DNA from: Takakia lepidozioides
Taxonomy: Eukaryota; Streptophyta; Takakiopsida; Takakiales; Takakiaceae
NCBI GenBank assembly: GCA_030704615.1
Contig: CM060731.1
Coordinates: forward strand, 44,394,001-44,454,000
DNA length: 60,000 nt
Direction of reading: 5' to 3'
The notes beneath the pieces were generated by a model that saw only the letters and a program-made list of their open reading frames with translations, made no database searches and was not told the origin of the DNA. The position numbers and the translations under genes are program-made. Below are positions 1 through 10,999 of this stretch, piece after piece. The number at the start of each line of letters is the position of its first letter. Position 1 is the stretch's first letter.

Positions 1-156
1 TGAGCGGAGTGCTTCCAGCATGAGCGCGGAAATCTTCGATTTTTGATTATTTTATAGTTTTTGGCCCGAAAAAAATCTGCCGAAATTCGAAGTGTGTTAC
101 TTTGCGGCTCATGGGTTAGCCATGCCCGCTCATGAGCTCATGGAATAGCAACCCCC
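1..156 (+). mobile_element. Right end of a MULE, partial
   Basis: The last 21 bases (136-156) match the right terminal inverted repeat of the complete element at 56245-56265 at 18 of 21 positions. Both ends also carry subterminal runs of the motif GCTCATG or its complement. The rest of this element lies left of the window. The 9-bp target duplication would be about 157-165 (CTGCGGTGT), but its partner is outside the window. The element appears to have inserted into the retroelement that begins at 157, because gag sequence starts immediately after the terminus. Confidence 0.72.
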
Positions 157-1610
157 CTGCGGTGTTGTTCGTTGCAAGCAGAAAGGAAGCAAGGGCGTCG
201 TTGTACCCATCTCCCTTCTGTGGATGTCCTCCTTGTATGGCTGGGGGAAATGAGGACGTAATTGAAGGGCAGGTCTCTTCTCTTAGCCTGTGCACACAAG
301 GGGACAGGATTTATGTTTCCCAAGGAACTCAGACTGATTTGAGTGGAGAACAGTTGGACGAGTTGATTGCATACTGGGAGTCAGGCATTAGCAGTAGACA
401 ACAGACTGCTGTAGTTGGCATTGAGGGCCTCAATATCGCTTTGGACAGTCAGTTCTGGTATGGAATTTTGGACAAGGAGCTCAGGAGAAGGGTGCGGGAT
501 GCAACCCTGTTACAAGCAGCCCAACCCACATTAGCAGATGTGTTTCTGCTGGCTGAGCAGATTGAGCTCAACATGGTGGAGGAGCGAGTTGTTACCATTG
601 GGTTTGGCAAGGACATGCCTACACGAGGCGCAGCTGCCAGCCCACAGGCACAAGGGATTGCCCAACAGCGTGGTCAGGGGGGCAAGGTTTCCCAACCCAA
701 GTTCCATGGAGCTTACAGGGGACCTCAGGTGCAGAGGCCCGTGGCATCTTTTGCAGGCCAACAGCAACCAGGGGTGATATGTTGGACATGTGGAGGACCC
801 CATGTCAAGAGAGATTGCCCAGAGAGTGGCAAAAGGCCGGCACAAACACAGCCTGCACAGTTGCAGTGTGGGCATTGTGGCAAGTATGGGCATGGAGATG
901 CCCAGTGTTATGACTTGCATCCTGAGTTGCGCCCAGGCCAGTTCCAAGGGAACAATGGTGGCCGGGGGCGAGGTGGACCAGCCCAGAGAGGACGAGGTGG
1001 TCAGACACAAGGTGCAGGCCAAGGGCAAGCTCAACATGGCCACGGACGCGGAGGTCAGGGTGTTGACCAAGGCATGGCCAACTGGCTTCAGCAGCTAGAG
1101 CAGAGGCTCGCTGCCATGGCTACAGCTCAGGCGGTACCAAATCCCAGGCGGGATGGTCCACCTCCTGCGCCTGAGGGAGGAGATATGGGAGGCATAGGAT
1201 TCATGTGCAGAGCAGCACTACCACTAGAACAGGTGGAGTCTGCTGCAGCCGTGACTCGAGGAGCAGCACGAGTTACTGAGCCACGAGGTGCAGAGGTGGA
1301 GTTGGATCCACAACGTGGGGAGGCAAGCCGTCAGGCGAGGCTTCCTCAGTCATTCACATTGGCGGAGACAGTGTCGACGCCATCCATGGCACCTAGTTCT
1401 CGCCCGACTGTTACCGAGGCGGAGGTTTCTATGCCATTGGGGAGAGCTACACGTGCAGCACTGACACCTGCTGCCAAGGCTAGTGCAGCCGGTGTGTTGT
1501 TGGGGGCAGCCACCTCTGTGTGTCAAGCCCCACTGTTCTCGGCAACCATGATTGCGACGCCGGGGGGTAAGACCAGCTGTAGTGTTCAGACTAGCAGCAA
1601 CACTCTGTGA
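157..1610 (+). pseudogene. gag: Retroelement gag, 5'-truncated
   Basis: This is the nucleocapsid-bearing part of a retrotransposon gag protein. A gag-like segment lies at about 330-620 (a DELIAYWESGI stretch, then a segment ending in AEQIE). It is followed by a Gln/Gly-rich linker and two zinc knuckles: CWTCGGPHVKRDC near 781-820 (CX2CX3HX4C) and CGHCGKYGHGDAQC near 865-906 (CX2CX4HX4C). An RGG-like glycine/arginine stretch near 950-1060 would favour nucleic-acid binding. The N-terminus is missing because the MULE terminus at 156 interrupts it; the open frame reads back into the MULE repeat to 132 only by chance. The frame stops at 1610 and overlaps the following protease frame (+1 relative) by about 59 bases, a usual retroelement arrangement. 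Confidence 0.75.
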
Positions 1611-2727
1611 GAGTGGGGAGGTCACTTCATCTTCTGCGGAGTTACTGGAAGGTGTAGTGGCAGACGGATCCTCGGATTTGAGGGTCAAGACTGCCACGGC
1701 TGTGCCATGGCAAGCTGCAGCTACCAGGTTGATGGAGTTGCCAGCTAGGCCAGCCTTTGAGCGCGCCATGATGACACCTGGAGTTGTCTTGTTAGACAAC
1801 CAGGATGACATTTTCTCTTTGAGTGGATCGGCAGGCAAGAAGTACCGGCCACTGCGGGTCTTGTTGGACTCGGGAGCTCAGCCACTGATGTTGGGCAGAG
1901 CTGCTATTGCAGGTTTGGGCCTCATGGAGGCGGATATGGAGCCTTGTCCTTTCCAGATACAGACATCTCTGGGAGGATCAGAGCAGGCTCGGGGCATGAC
2001 ACGGCATCAGTTGGCCATTAGACTGCAGCCGGATCACCCTACAGATGGCTCAGTGATGCAAGCCAAGGCCATTGTGACAGACGCGGTCTCTTACGATGTC
2101 CTCATTGGTGGGGCAGTGTTATACCCCATGGGCTTCACCCTGGACTTTTGGGAAGAGTCAGCATTCTACAGGCCTGGATGGCAGTCAGGGGATGGTCGTC
2201 GTGCACAGCTCCCTGTGACATTCATTGGGGGTATTGCGGCTGCCCAACGGGGCAAGATGCCAACACTAGCCGCCTTTACAGCTGTAGTTAGTTGGCCTGG
2301 AGAGTTGCTGGAAGGCAATGCCCATGCAGAGGATGTGCCACCTCCAGCAGAGCATGATGACATGCATGGTATGGTGGAGTTGCCTGCCATGGTTGCTCAC
2401 ACTCTATTGTGGGGTACGAGCAATGATTTGCAGCAGGTTGCTGATCGACGGGTGCAACAAGCCTGGGTAGAGGCTTTTGTACCGTCAAGAGAGGAGGAGA
2501 GTGCGGGTATTACACCAGGACCACCTCAGTTGTCACCATTGGATACCACACCTATTGTGTGGCAGTATCCGGATAAAGGCATTTGCCTTCTGGACTTGTT
2601 TGGCGGGATCAGCACCGGATTGGCTGCTGTGCTACAGGCAGGTGTGCGGGTAAGGCGTTACCTGTATGTGGAGAGGGATGAGACTGCACGACGCGTCTCA
2701 CTGCGCCATGTTGCTCAGTTGGTACAG
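1552..2727 (+). pseudogene. Retroelement protease with C5-methyltransferase-like start
   Basis: The middle of this frame is a retropepsin-like aspartic protease: LLDSGAQPLMLG near 1861-1896 carries the catalytic D-S-G, and a DAVSYDVLIGG segment near 2077-2110 matches the second conserved strand and the ILG-like motif. After a linker, positions about 2572-2727 read GICLLDLFGGISTGLAAV and then YLYVERDE. This fits motif I (S-adenosylmethionine binding) and motif II of C5-cytosine methyltransferases, closest by eye to the DNMT3/DRM type. The catalytic Pro-Cys motif IV is not present, because retroelement sequence stops near 2727 and unrelated sequence follows. Reverse transcriptase and integrase of this element are not visible. 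Retrotransposons with cytosine methyltransferases have been reported from a charophyte and from dinoflagellates. Confidence 0.62.
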
Positions 2728-3275
2728 GTCGGTTTTGTAGAGCAGAAAGTACCTCGTCACATAGTCGCGTAGGCTCTCTGCTTCACCAGAAATCTCCAGC
2801 TTGAATCACACGTAAAACATCTTTCCGGACAAGTGCTAGAAAAGTGGATCAATAGCAATCAATCTCTTGAACTCCTCATTTTGCCTTTGCCAATGGGGAT
2901 CCCATTTGTCCACCTCATCGGAAGTGTGGGCACGAGAAGCTCCGTGGTCGTTCTCAATGGAAACGTAAAACGCGGCAGACCCCATTCGATAGCCCTCCCG
3001 GAAAGAGAATTTCAGCTTGTCGATATCGCCTGGGAGTGCAGGTCTCACCACCTGCAATGATACCAAGCGGCAAAGGGGAATCCAAAGCTTGGCCAGTTAC
3101 ACCATGCCCCCAAGACCCTGCCAATGTTGTTGTGGGTTGCCTCCAACATCTTGGCAGCGGCCAACTTCATATCCGCCTCCGACATGACGTCTGTTGAAGG
3201 GGGGTTCTCCGGCAGCCCACCAGGACCGCCAAATCCAGCCTGTATGCTCCGGGTTTGGGGCCTGGGGATGCTTCA
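2728..3275 (-). pseudogene. Fragment of transposon ParB/methyltransferase gene
   Basis: This segment is a diverged copy of two separated parts of the gene at 42.9-48.9 kb. Positions about 2728-2800 match 45893-45975 (exon with RDYVTRYFLLY). Positions about 2810-3275 match 47180-47640 (the N-terminal side of the ParB-like domain). The roughly 1.2 kb between those parts is absent, and the junction falls inside exons rather than at splice sites. The copy therefore looks like an internally deleted derivative, not a processed transcript. It is fused directly to the methyltransferase-like frame upstream, with a short stretch of shared sequence at the junction. It is not functional. Confidence 0.72.
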
Positions 3276-4090
3276 GTATCTATCAGATTTCATTCATTCA
3301 TTCTTTCTACAGCTTCACTCAAGTCTCTCTACACAGTGTGATTGTATCGAATAAGTATCAGATTAAGATTTATCATGTATCAGGCCGAAGCCATGGTGTC
3401 CCAAGTCTACCCTATAGTATATCTCTACAGCTTGCATGTTTCAAGCATCTACAGATCATCCTCCTCCTTCACCATGTTCTCCCTTCCTGCTCCAGATGTG
3501 CTCTCCCCTGATCTCCTCTCGTGATGACCAAGAAGTCCCCCCTGAGAAGTGTCCTCTCCATATTGCTACTCTGCCTAATCTACCTGCAAGCTGTTCTAAC
3601 CGCCTAACTAACTAACTGTCACCGAAGAAATAAGCACGTTCCCTCTGCAGATGTCGTTCCCACACAGTTGTTCCCGGCCAATGATAACCGTTCCTTATGT
3701 ATGTTGTGGCGGCTGTGCCAAGCTATGTCGGGCTGTGACTGTGCCGAACCGTGACTGGCTGTGTCGGGTTGTGACTGGTTGTGTAAAGCTGTGTTGGGCT
3801 GTGTCGGCTGTGACTGGCTGTGACAGACTGTGATACGTTGTGTAAGGCTGTGTCCGGTTGTGACAAGCCGTGTCAGACTGTGATACACTATGATAGGTTG
3901 TGTACGACTGTGTAAGCCTATCTACCACCCCTAAAGCCTGTGCCTGTCACCCCTAAGGCCTCTATTGGTCTAAGTCTACCATCCGTAAGTCTGCGCAAAA
4001 ATTAAGGGTACCCCACAGAACCCGTAAAAGTGTCCAAGTCCCAGATAGCCCTCTAACATTACCCCTCCTCCTCTCAAAAAGCCGTGTCCT
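3276..4090. other. Non-coding stretch
   Basis: No gene is recognised. The sequence is AT- and CT-rich with many TCTCTACA-like words and could belong to a retroelement non-coding end, but no matching direct repeat was found to prove an LTR. A 10-bp minisatellite is annotated separately. Confidence 0.4.
3712..3928. repeat. 10-bp-period minisatellite
   Basis: About twenty degenerate copies of a 10-base unit resembling GGCTGTGACT run through this segment. Because three units equal ten codons, all frames stay open and yield spurious His/Ser/Gln/Thr-rich peptides on the minus strand. A second array with the same unit lies at 8300-8440, on the other side of the ORF remnant between them. Confidence 0.75.
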
Positions 4091-4098
4091 CACGGTTA

Positions 4099-7000
4099 CT
4101 ATTTAGGATCAGCAAACCTTTGTGAGCGAACATCCTTCTGACAGTGAGAGTCATTTGGAGGGCTCTGTGTGCGAGCCCGAGCCCTGTCACTGGCTGATGG
4201 AGATAAGTGTCGACTAGCTGGAACTACCAACCATGCGGTAGTTTGAGAAAGAGGTAAATGTTGTGGTATAGGAGATCCTCGTCGTCTTTTGTCCACCATT
4301 GCTAATTCATACTCCTCAGCCATGTCAAAATCACCCTCCACTGAACCAGTAGTATCAGAATCATCTTCACCCCTGCGGCCTTTCGGTGGTCTGATCTTCT
4401 TGGGCGTCTCAGGAATCCGGCGTTGCATACAGTGTTGGCCCACCATGTCTGGAAGCTTAACTATACTACTTGCATCAATCGCTTGCAAGCAAAATGAGTA
4501 TATTCCCTGAATTCCTTGGCCGTATAGGTGAGAGGTGTGCCAATGACTTTGGAACAATGTAAGTATTTCTAGGCTTCATGTCCCTTATAAAAAATATCGT
4601 CAGGGCCCAATTTTTCTTTGGTCAAGTTGGACCAAGCCAAATTAAACCAGGAACAAAGTTGGAAATCCTTCTACAACATGACTTTCACATCATACAGATA
4701 CATATGGGGTGGAACGGACTGTAAGACCCAATGATCCCCAGTGGAATAACTCAGAAATCGTGACTGCATCTTTTGCTGCTCAATGTGATAACATGCAATG
4801 AAACAAGCAGCATAGTATAATCCACAGCCCATGACCAAACTAGATACCTCCTTGGTATTGGTGTAGATGTACCCATGAACAACCTGGAAGACAATTAATT
4901 CCTTCAGCATAGTGCCTGCCTCAGACCAGTATCTTGTAAAATGATGATCCTCAATGGGTCGGTTGTTCGGAAGAACCTTAGTCCGAGTTGCCACTGGCAA
5001 CCAAATACGCATGATTTGGTAATAGTGTGCCAAAGACTGTGGAGGACTGAATTCCTTCCAAGCCAAATCCATCACAATGGGAATTTGGTTGAATGACATT
5101 ATCATAGCCCGATTATACTCAAGTGCAGCAAGTGTCCTAGGTGGGTTAAAAGCAGCATCCCCCCAAACCTCAGACTGTGGCATTGCCTTGGTATTAACAG
5201 TGTCAGCCACCTGCATAGCCACCTGCTGTGGGGGCTGCGATATTGCCACCACTGTCCCGCCTATTGTTGGCAACTCCTGCACCTCCTGTGATGAAGACTG
5301 AAAAATCAGAGTCCTGGCATGCAAATAAGTAGCCACCAGCTACTCTTCAGGAACAAAGACTCTTTTGTCAATGTTGGAACTCACATCATCCACTTGAGTC
5401 TGCAGCCCTTCCACATCATCCTGTAACTCCGCTATCCTATTATAGACATTGTCTATAGTAGTTGTGGCAATGTTCTGCACATGCAACCTGAGATCATTCA
5501 TCTCCCCCTGGGTGAGCTTTCTTGGTGCCTTCCCTTCCATCGGCCCTTGTGTTAACCATACTTGCATAAGATGATTATCCACCAAGTCCTGTGTAGCACC
5601 CCTGAGAGCCTGCTCCTCCTTGAGTCTGTACATATCTAACTGCTGCTGTAAAGCCTGCATGCGCTTCGCATGAGGTTCAACCAGGGTGGCATAGGCATTA
5701 CTGGCTTCCTTCCAAGCCTTGTTAGCCACAGAGAGTTCATTCTTTAGGCCCGTGATTGTTTGCTGCAACTCCAGGATGTACCTTTCCTTCTCAGCCTCAA
5801 TCCGACTGTATTGTTGGAAGGTATCCTCATTGCGACAGATAGTAGCCTTCAAATCAGCAATGAGTTTCCATTGCTCCACTGTCTCAGCCTCCACCATCAT
5901 ACACCTCTCTGCTTGTCTGTTAACTTCTAATGCAGTTTGTTGCAGAGCAGTTGTTAGTGTGGCACATTGGATAGTCATTTTCTAAAGAACTGCCTCCAAC
6001 TCTATATGAAGCACCTTCACTTCCTGCAATTTGCCCTCATGCTTCACTTGCAACTGGTATAGCCGTTGCTTATGTACTTCATGCAACTTCTCCTGCTCCA
6101 GACCTGCTTCAATCATATTCCCCTTTGCTAGCTGCAGGGCAACCTTCGTGTCCTCCAACTCTTTCTGCAACTTAAGGTTGGCCTCCACATCCACCTTATT
6201 TGCACACTCAGTGGCAATTCTTGCCTCAAATTCTTGCTTGAGCTCCTCCCTCAAAGCTGCCAATTATGTGGATGGAACATGGGATTTCACCTAAGTGCCC
6301 AACAAATTGAGTGTCCTGCTTATGGAACTCATATGCATGGCCTGTTGTGGGTCTTCATGGGAAACTTGTTGATGGTCCCCCTGATTCTCCACAGTATGAT
6401 GTTTCACCAACCATTCAGGCCATGTTCCCACAAGATCTTCTTCCTGAATGACCTCATTCTCCACAGGTGCTGCAGTGCCCTTACATTCTACCCCTGGAAC
6501 CTCCTCCACAGGTTTTGGCATGACATGCACAACAGGGATTTCCTTAGTCAAACTCTGCATCTTTGGTACCACTGGTTCCCTGACCAAGCCAGAGTTTTCA
6601 TAGAGAAGATCACCCTTCTCAATTTCTGCCACTACCTGCTCTGTAGTGGGGATGTCCAACCCTTCTCCTTCCATAGCAATAGGCTCGGGTGTAACAACAT
6701 GTACCATCTGAATTACCCCCGGAACAACCGAGTCAACTGGCTGTGGTGGCTATGATTCCGAGGTGACTTCTTCCTCCCGCTCCAAGCCTCCAACAATAAC
6801 AACTCCCTGTGTTGCTGCTCATCATCCTGCACAAAGCGCTATGGAAACATCATCTTGTGGTTTCCTCGTAGCTAGTGGATCTGCCACTACGGTCATATCC
6901 CGCTTCTGCCTCTTGGACTGGTGTTGTCCCTCCAATCCTCCTTCACCGTGTAAAGAGCCATGCTCCTCAATTACAGTGGTTGTTGTCTCAAACACTCCCA

Positions 7001-7764
7001 TCTCCTTGTGTTCACGTGCATCAAACAAACAAGAATCAAGGATAATTCGCACAATTATTGGGCCAGACACAATGATCGGAGACTTAGCAGCAGTGCCCTG
7101 TAACCGCTTCATCTCTTCCACATCAACTCCGCCCAAGCCACATCCTCTCCCCTCAAGGCTTTCAGTATCTCCTTCGTGAACGATCTGCTAAGGTACTGTG
7201 GGTTCTGCTTCATGGCAAACAGAACGTTCAGTATTTGGCCAACTTCCCTTAACCCTGGGTACTCGGCCTTGGTGCAGGTGTATCCTTGAGTCTTAAAGAA
7301 ACTCGCTTCTTGGAATAAATTCCCTATTTTCAATCTTGCACTGTGTTCATCCACATTCACATGCCCAGATGGCAATTCAAACAGTTGCTGCAAGTACTGG
7401 GGAGTAATTTCTATATCTACTCCCCTCACCTGTGTAATTCCTGTCCGGGGCTCAAAGTTCTGAATGAATTGAATCATGTACTTCCAATGATGCAAGGACC
7501 ATTCCTTGCGTAGCAGCCCTTCCAGTCGCAACTCCTTCAGCAGCTGCACTGCCTGTGGTGTAGCAATTGTTTGCTTCTGCAGAATCGTGGTGGGGCGTAG
7601 AGCATAAAGGTATGGTTGGCACAAAAAGGAACAGGTAAGTGTGTGTAAGCCTGTGGGGCTTGCAGATAGTGAGTGAGAGAGAGTGTCCTTTCAACCCGTC
7701 CGTCGTTGCGCCACTGCGTGAGAAGTAAAGCTAGCGTATAGTTTGTAATATCCGCCATAGCTAC
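4099..7764 (-). pseudogene. Decayed long coiled-coil ORF, probably TE-derived
   Basis: I do not recognise this protein. Reading leftward from an ATG near 7764 (MADITNYT), the segments form one ancestral product of roughly 1,200 residues, broken by frameshifts (near 7600 and 7120) and in-frame stops at 6291, 6264, 5982 and 5340. The N-terminal part (7764-7109) is globular, with an ITPQYLQQLFELPSGH segment. The middle (6260-5340) is strongly coiled-coil-like, rich in Glu, Gln, Leu and Lys. The C-terminal part (5336-4099) is again globular, ending in a basic and acidic tail. It lies downstream of a gypsy integrase on the same strand, so a third ORF of that element (Athila-like position) is possible. 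A separate element is the alternative. Confidence 0.45.
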
Positions 7765-7986
7765 AAAGCTATAGCTTTGATTGCCCCTCCCGTCGAGACA
7801 CTGGCTATTCGGAGCAACCCCGACTCTTCCACTCATAACTTTTCTAATTTCTTGTTCTTGTTTCTTGGAGAGAACCACCCGCATGAAATTCTCGTTTCTG
7901 ATTGGCTGTTGCCTCCTCGGGTAACTTCTAAATTCTACCCCCATCTGCTCACATTCCCACCTGGAATGCCCACTAGGACAACACAT

Positions 7987-8299
7987 GTGGCAAAGCCCCC
8001 CTTTGCCGGACGCATGAAGGGTTCTGTTACCTGTCCTTTTGATGCATTAATGAGTCCGTAATTAGTTTCGGCTGAGGTACCGGGTAGGTACTTTGACAGC
8101 CCTGTTTGTCTTCTTGCATGATGGCACACGCTATGCGGAGCGCTTTGCCCTTTAGGCCACATGTTTGAACTCAAACACTCTCTTGTCTCCCTCTGTCCGT
8201 GTGGCTTCTCCTCCGAGTTTGACTTCCAAGCTGACCTTACATTTACCGGCCCCCTTTCTGACGTTAACCCGCATCCACCTGTCACTAATCCTATGGACT
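7987..8299. other. Non-coding stretch
   Basis: No coding sequence is recognised between the coiled-coil ORF and the 10-bp-period array. An open frame on the minus strand here has no recognisable domain. Confidence 0.4.
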
Positions 8300-8440
8300 G
8301 TGCAACCCGCGTGGGCTGTGTTGGGCTGTGACAGATTGTGTCAAACTGTGACGAGCTGTGATAAACTGTGTGATGCTGTGATGGGCTGTGATAGGCTGTG
8401 TCATACTGTGGTGACCTGTGATGACTGTGTGAACACCCGT
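8300..8440. repeat. 10-bp-period minisatellite, second array
   Basis: Roughly a dozen degenerate copies of a 10-base unit resembling GGCTGTGATA, the same family as the array at 3712-3928. It sits just beyond the integrase C-terminal end of the gypsy element. Confidence 0.72.
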
Positions 8441-8699
8441 GTTCTACGCTCAGGCCATACACATTTGGCTTTACAACAAGTGCTTCATGCTCCGTTGGTA
8501 TCACCGGTGCAGCCTGTGACTGCATCTGCGTTTCAAGATGCAAATCATGCTGCAATGGTTTATCATGAATACCACTATATCCTTTCATCTTATTGGCATT
8601 GACTCTCCCAAGCATCTCTTTGTTAATGGTTTGTAACATGGCTGTGTTGTTATCATACATCTTCTGTATGACATAAGATCATTTCCATGGTGACTTAAG

Positions 8700-9860
8700 C
8701 TTATAAGCTTTAATCTTTCCCTTCTTCTGTAACCACAGAACCAAATCACCCGTCTTGAAAGTTTTCAATTTACCTTTATCAAATTGATCCTTCCTCTTCA
8801 TCTAAATTTTGGTCATGTTATCTGCTGCATCAGCACGTACTTCTTCCACATGATATAATTCATGTTTTCTGACTTTAATTGAATCCTCCAATTCCATTCT
8901 TCTTCCCCATTCAGTTCTCATGGTAGGTAACAAGAATTCCACTGGAAATAAAGCTTCCATACCATAAACTAATTGGAATGGTGTATACTTAGTGGTGACT
9001 TTATATGAAGTCATGTATGACCACAAAGCTGTCAGCAGCTTTGTATCCCAATCTGTTCTATTTGCATTGACTATCTTAGCCAAGATAGTACACAGTATTT
9101 TGTTGGTGGCCTCTGCCTGCCCATTACCTTGTGGGTAATAGGTTGTACTTTTCCTGTGCACAATCATGAACTCTTTAGTCAATAGTTCTATGGTCTTGTT
9201 AATGAAGTGGCTTCCCTGGTCACTGATAAATTCCAGGGGACAGCCAAATCTCGTGGGTATGTTCTCATACAAGAACCTTGCTGTGGACTTAGCCGTATTG
9301 TCCTTCAGAGCCCTAGCTTCCATCCACTTTGTAATATAATCAGTGGCTGTGATTATATACTTGTTCTGTGTATTCCTAGCTAGTGGGTGAATTGGTCCAA
9401 CAAAGTCTAGTCCCCATTTCTGAAATGGTTCAGTAGGCATCGTAGGATGCAAAGCCATCTTCCCAGATCTTTGCAAAGGTCCTAGCCTCTAACACTCATC
9501 ACAACTCTTGCAATACTTGTGTACATCTTTGAACAAAGTAGGGCACCAGTAACCTGCAAGTAGTATTTTTCTACTGGTAGTCTCCTCTTCAAAATGTCCT
9601 CCAGCCATTCCTTTATGAACCTCTTCCAAAACTTTATTTACTTCATGGTGGTACAAGCATCGTTTAAGTACTCCATCAGGTCCTAGCTTATACAATCTGC
9701 CACCTATCATTGTGTAGGGTAAAGCCTTGATAGCTATTCTCTTTCTCTGTTCCTTCCCATAACTGGGTGGACATTGACCATGAGTATGGTAATATCTGAT
9801 CGGCCACTGCCAATCTAACCAATCATCTGTACTTCCCTGCACCTCCACTCCAAATAAACT
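8700..9860 (-). pseudogene. Gypsy integrase remnant
   Basis: The N-terminal zinc module reads HH-x-CC style (CLYHHEV then HKYCKSCDEC near 9660-9490). After a TAG stop at 9489-9491 the catalytic core follows: WGLDFVGPIH near 9400, FISDQGSHFI near 9210 and a YPQGNGQAEATNKIL segment near 9140-9100, supplying the D, D and E of the DDE triad. LVYGMEALFPVE follows. A second TAG at 8802-8804 separates the C-terminal GDLVLW-type domain, which continues leftward to about 8560. Confidence 0.86.
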
Positions 9861-9864
9861 CGCA

Positions 9865-10371
9865 TCAGGTAGTTGGTCGTCTACTCCTGTGGCGGGCTCT
9901 CCTGTTGATAGGCGTGACAAGTGATCTTGCCACAAGATGCAAACGGCGAGGCTTGTAAACAACTTTGAATTCAAACTCGTGCAAGATTATTAACCATCTT
10001 GCTATCTTGCCACTTATCAAAGGCTTGTTCACCAGATAAATCAAAGCCTGATGATCCACATAAAACATGAACTTCCTTCCCAATAGGTAATGCCTGAATT
10101 TCTTGACTGCATAAATCATTGCCAATGCTTCTCTTTCAGTTGTGCTATAGTTCCTTTCAGCACTGTTCAACAACCTGCTAGCATAGTACACAGGTGAATC
10201 TATGTTTTCTGTTACATTTTGGGCTAACACCGCTCCCAATGCTTCTCCTGAGGCATCACAGTGTACATGAAATACTACATGCCAGTGAGGGTTAATCAGC
10301 ACAGGTGTAGTTGTTACTGACAATGTAAGTTCCTCAAAAGCCTGCTGACATTCAGCTGTCCATGTAAACAC
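9865..10371 (-). pseudogene. Gypsy RNase H, duplicated copy
   Basis: This repeats the preceding RNase H with several substitutions and includes FHVHCDASGEALGAVL, missing from the open frame of the other copy. A one-base change near 9925 shifts the frame after HLVA, so the normal HLSRLS end reads as an unrelated Arg-rich tail. The junction between copies is near 10379. Confidence 0.8.
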
Positions 10372-10501
10372 TGCATCCTCCTAGCTTGTACATTCTGCCA
10401 CCTATCATAGTATTGGGTAAAGCCTTGATAGCTATTCTCTTCCTCTGTTCCTTCCCATAACTGGGTGGGCACTGACCATGAGTAAGGTAGTATCTGATTG
10501 G

Positions 10502-10975
10502 TCACTGCCAATCTAACCAATCATCTGCACTTCCTTGCACCTTCACTGCAAATAGACTCGCATCAGGTAGTTGGTCGTCTACTCCCGTGGCGGGCTCTCC
10601 TGTTGATAGGCGTGACAAGTGATCTGCCACAAGATGCAAACGGCCAGGCTTGTAAACAACTTCGAATTCAAACTCGTGCAAGATTATTAACCATCTTGCT
10701 ATCCTGCCACTTATCAAAGACTTGTTCACCAGATAAATCAAAGCATGATGATCCACATAAAACATAAACTTCCTTCCCAATAGGTAATGCCTGAATTTCT
10801 TGACTGCATAAATCATTGCCAATGCTTCTCTTTCAGTGGTGCTATAGTTGCTTTCAGCACTGTTCAACAACCTGCTAGCATAGTACACAGGTGAATAGTT
10901 TCCTGTGATATTTTGGGCTAACACAGCTCCCAATGCTTCTCCTGAGGCATCACAGTGTACATGAAATACTACATG
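10502..10975 (-). pseudogene. Gypsy RNase H, first copy
   Basis: RNase H-like domain of the gypsy type: GAVLAQN, YYASRLLNSAE, STTEREALAMIYAVKKFRHY and FYVDHHALIYLVNK are all visible, ending in VADHLSRLS. The frame is interrupted near 10935-10975, where the upstream CDASGEALG motif lies in the same sequence. A second, slightly different copy follows to the left because of a tandem duplication. Confidence 0.83.
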
Positions 10976-10999
10976 TCAGTGAGGGTTAATCAGCACAGG

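Noticed and set aside
531-1070. Minus-strand open frame of about 179 codons opposite gag
   Set aside because: It is the antisense shadow of the gag frame, whose zinc knuckles identify the coding strand.
3619-3928. His/Ser/Gln/Thr-rich peptide repeat on the minus strand
   Set aside because: It is produced by the 10-bp minisatellite, where three units equal ten codons in every frame.
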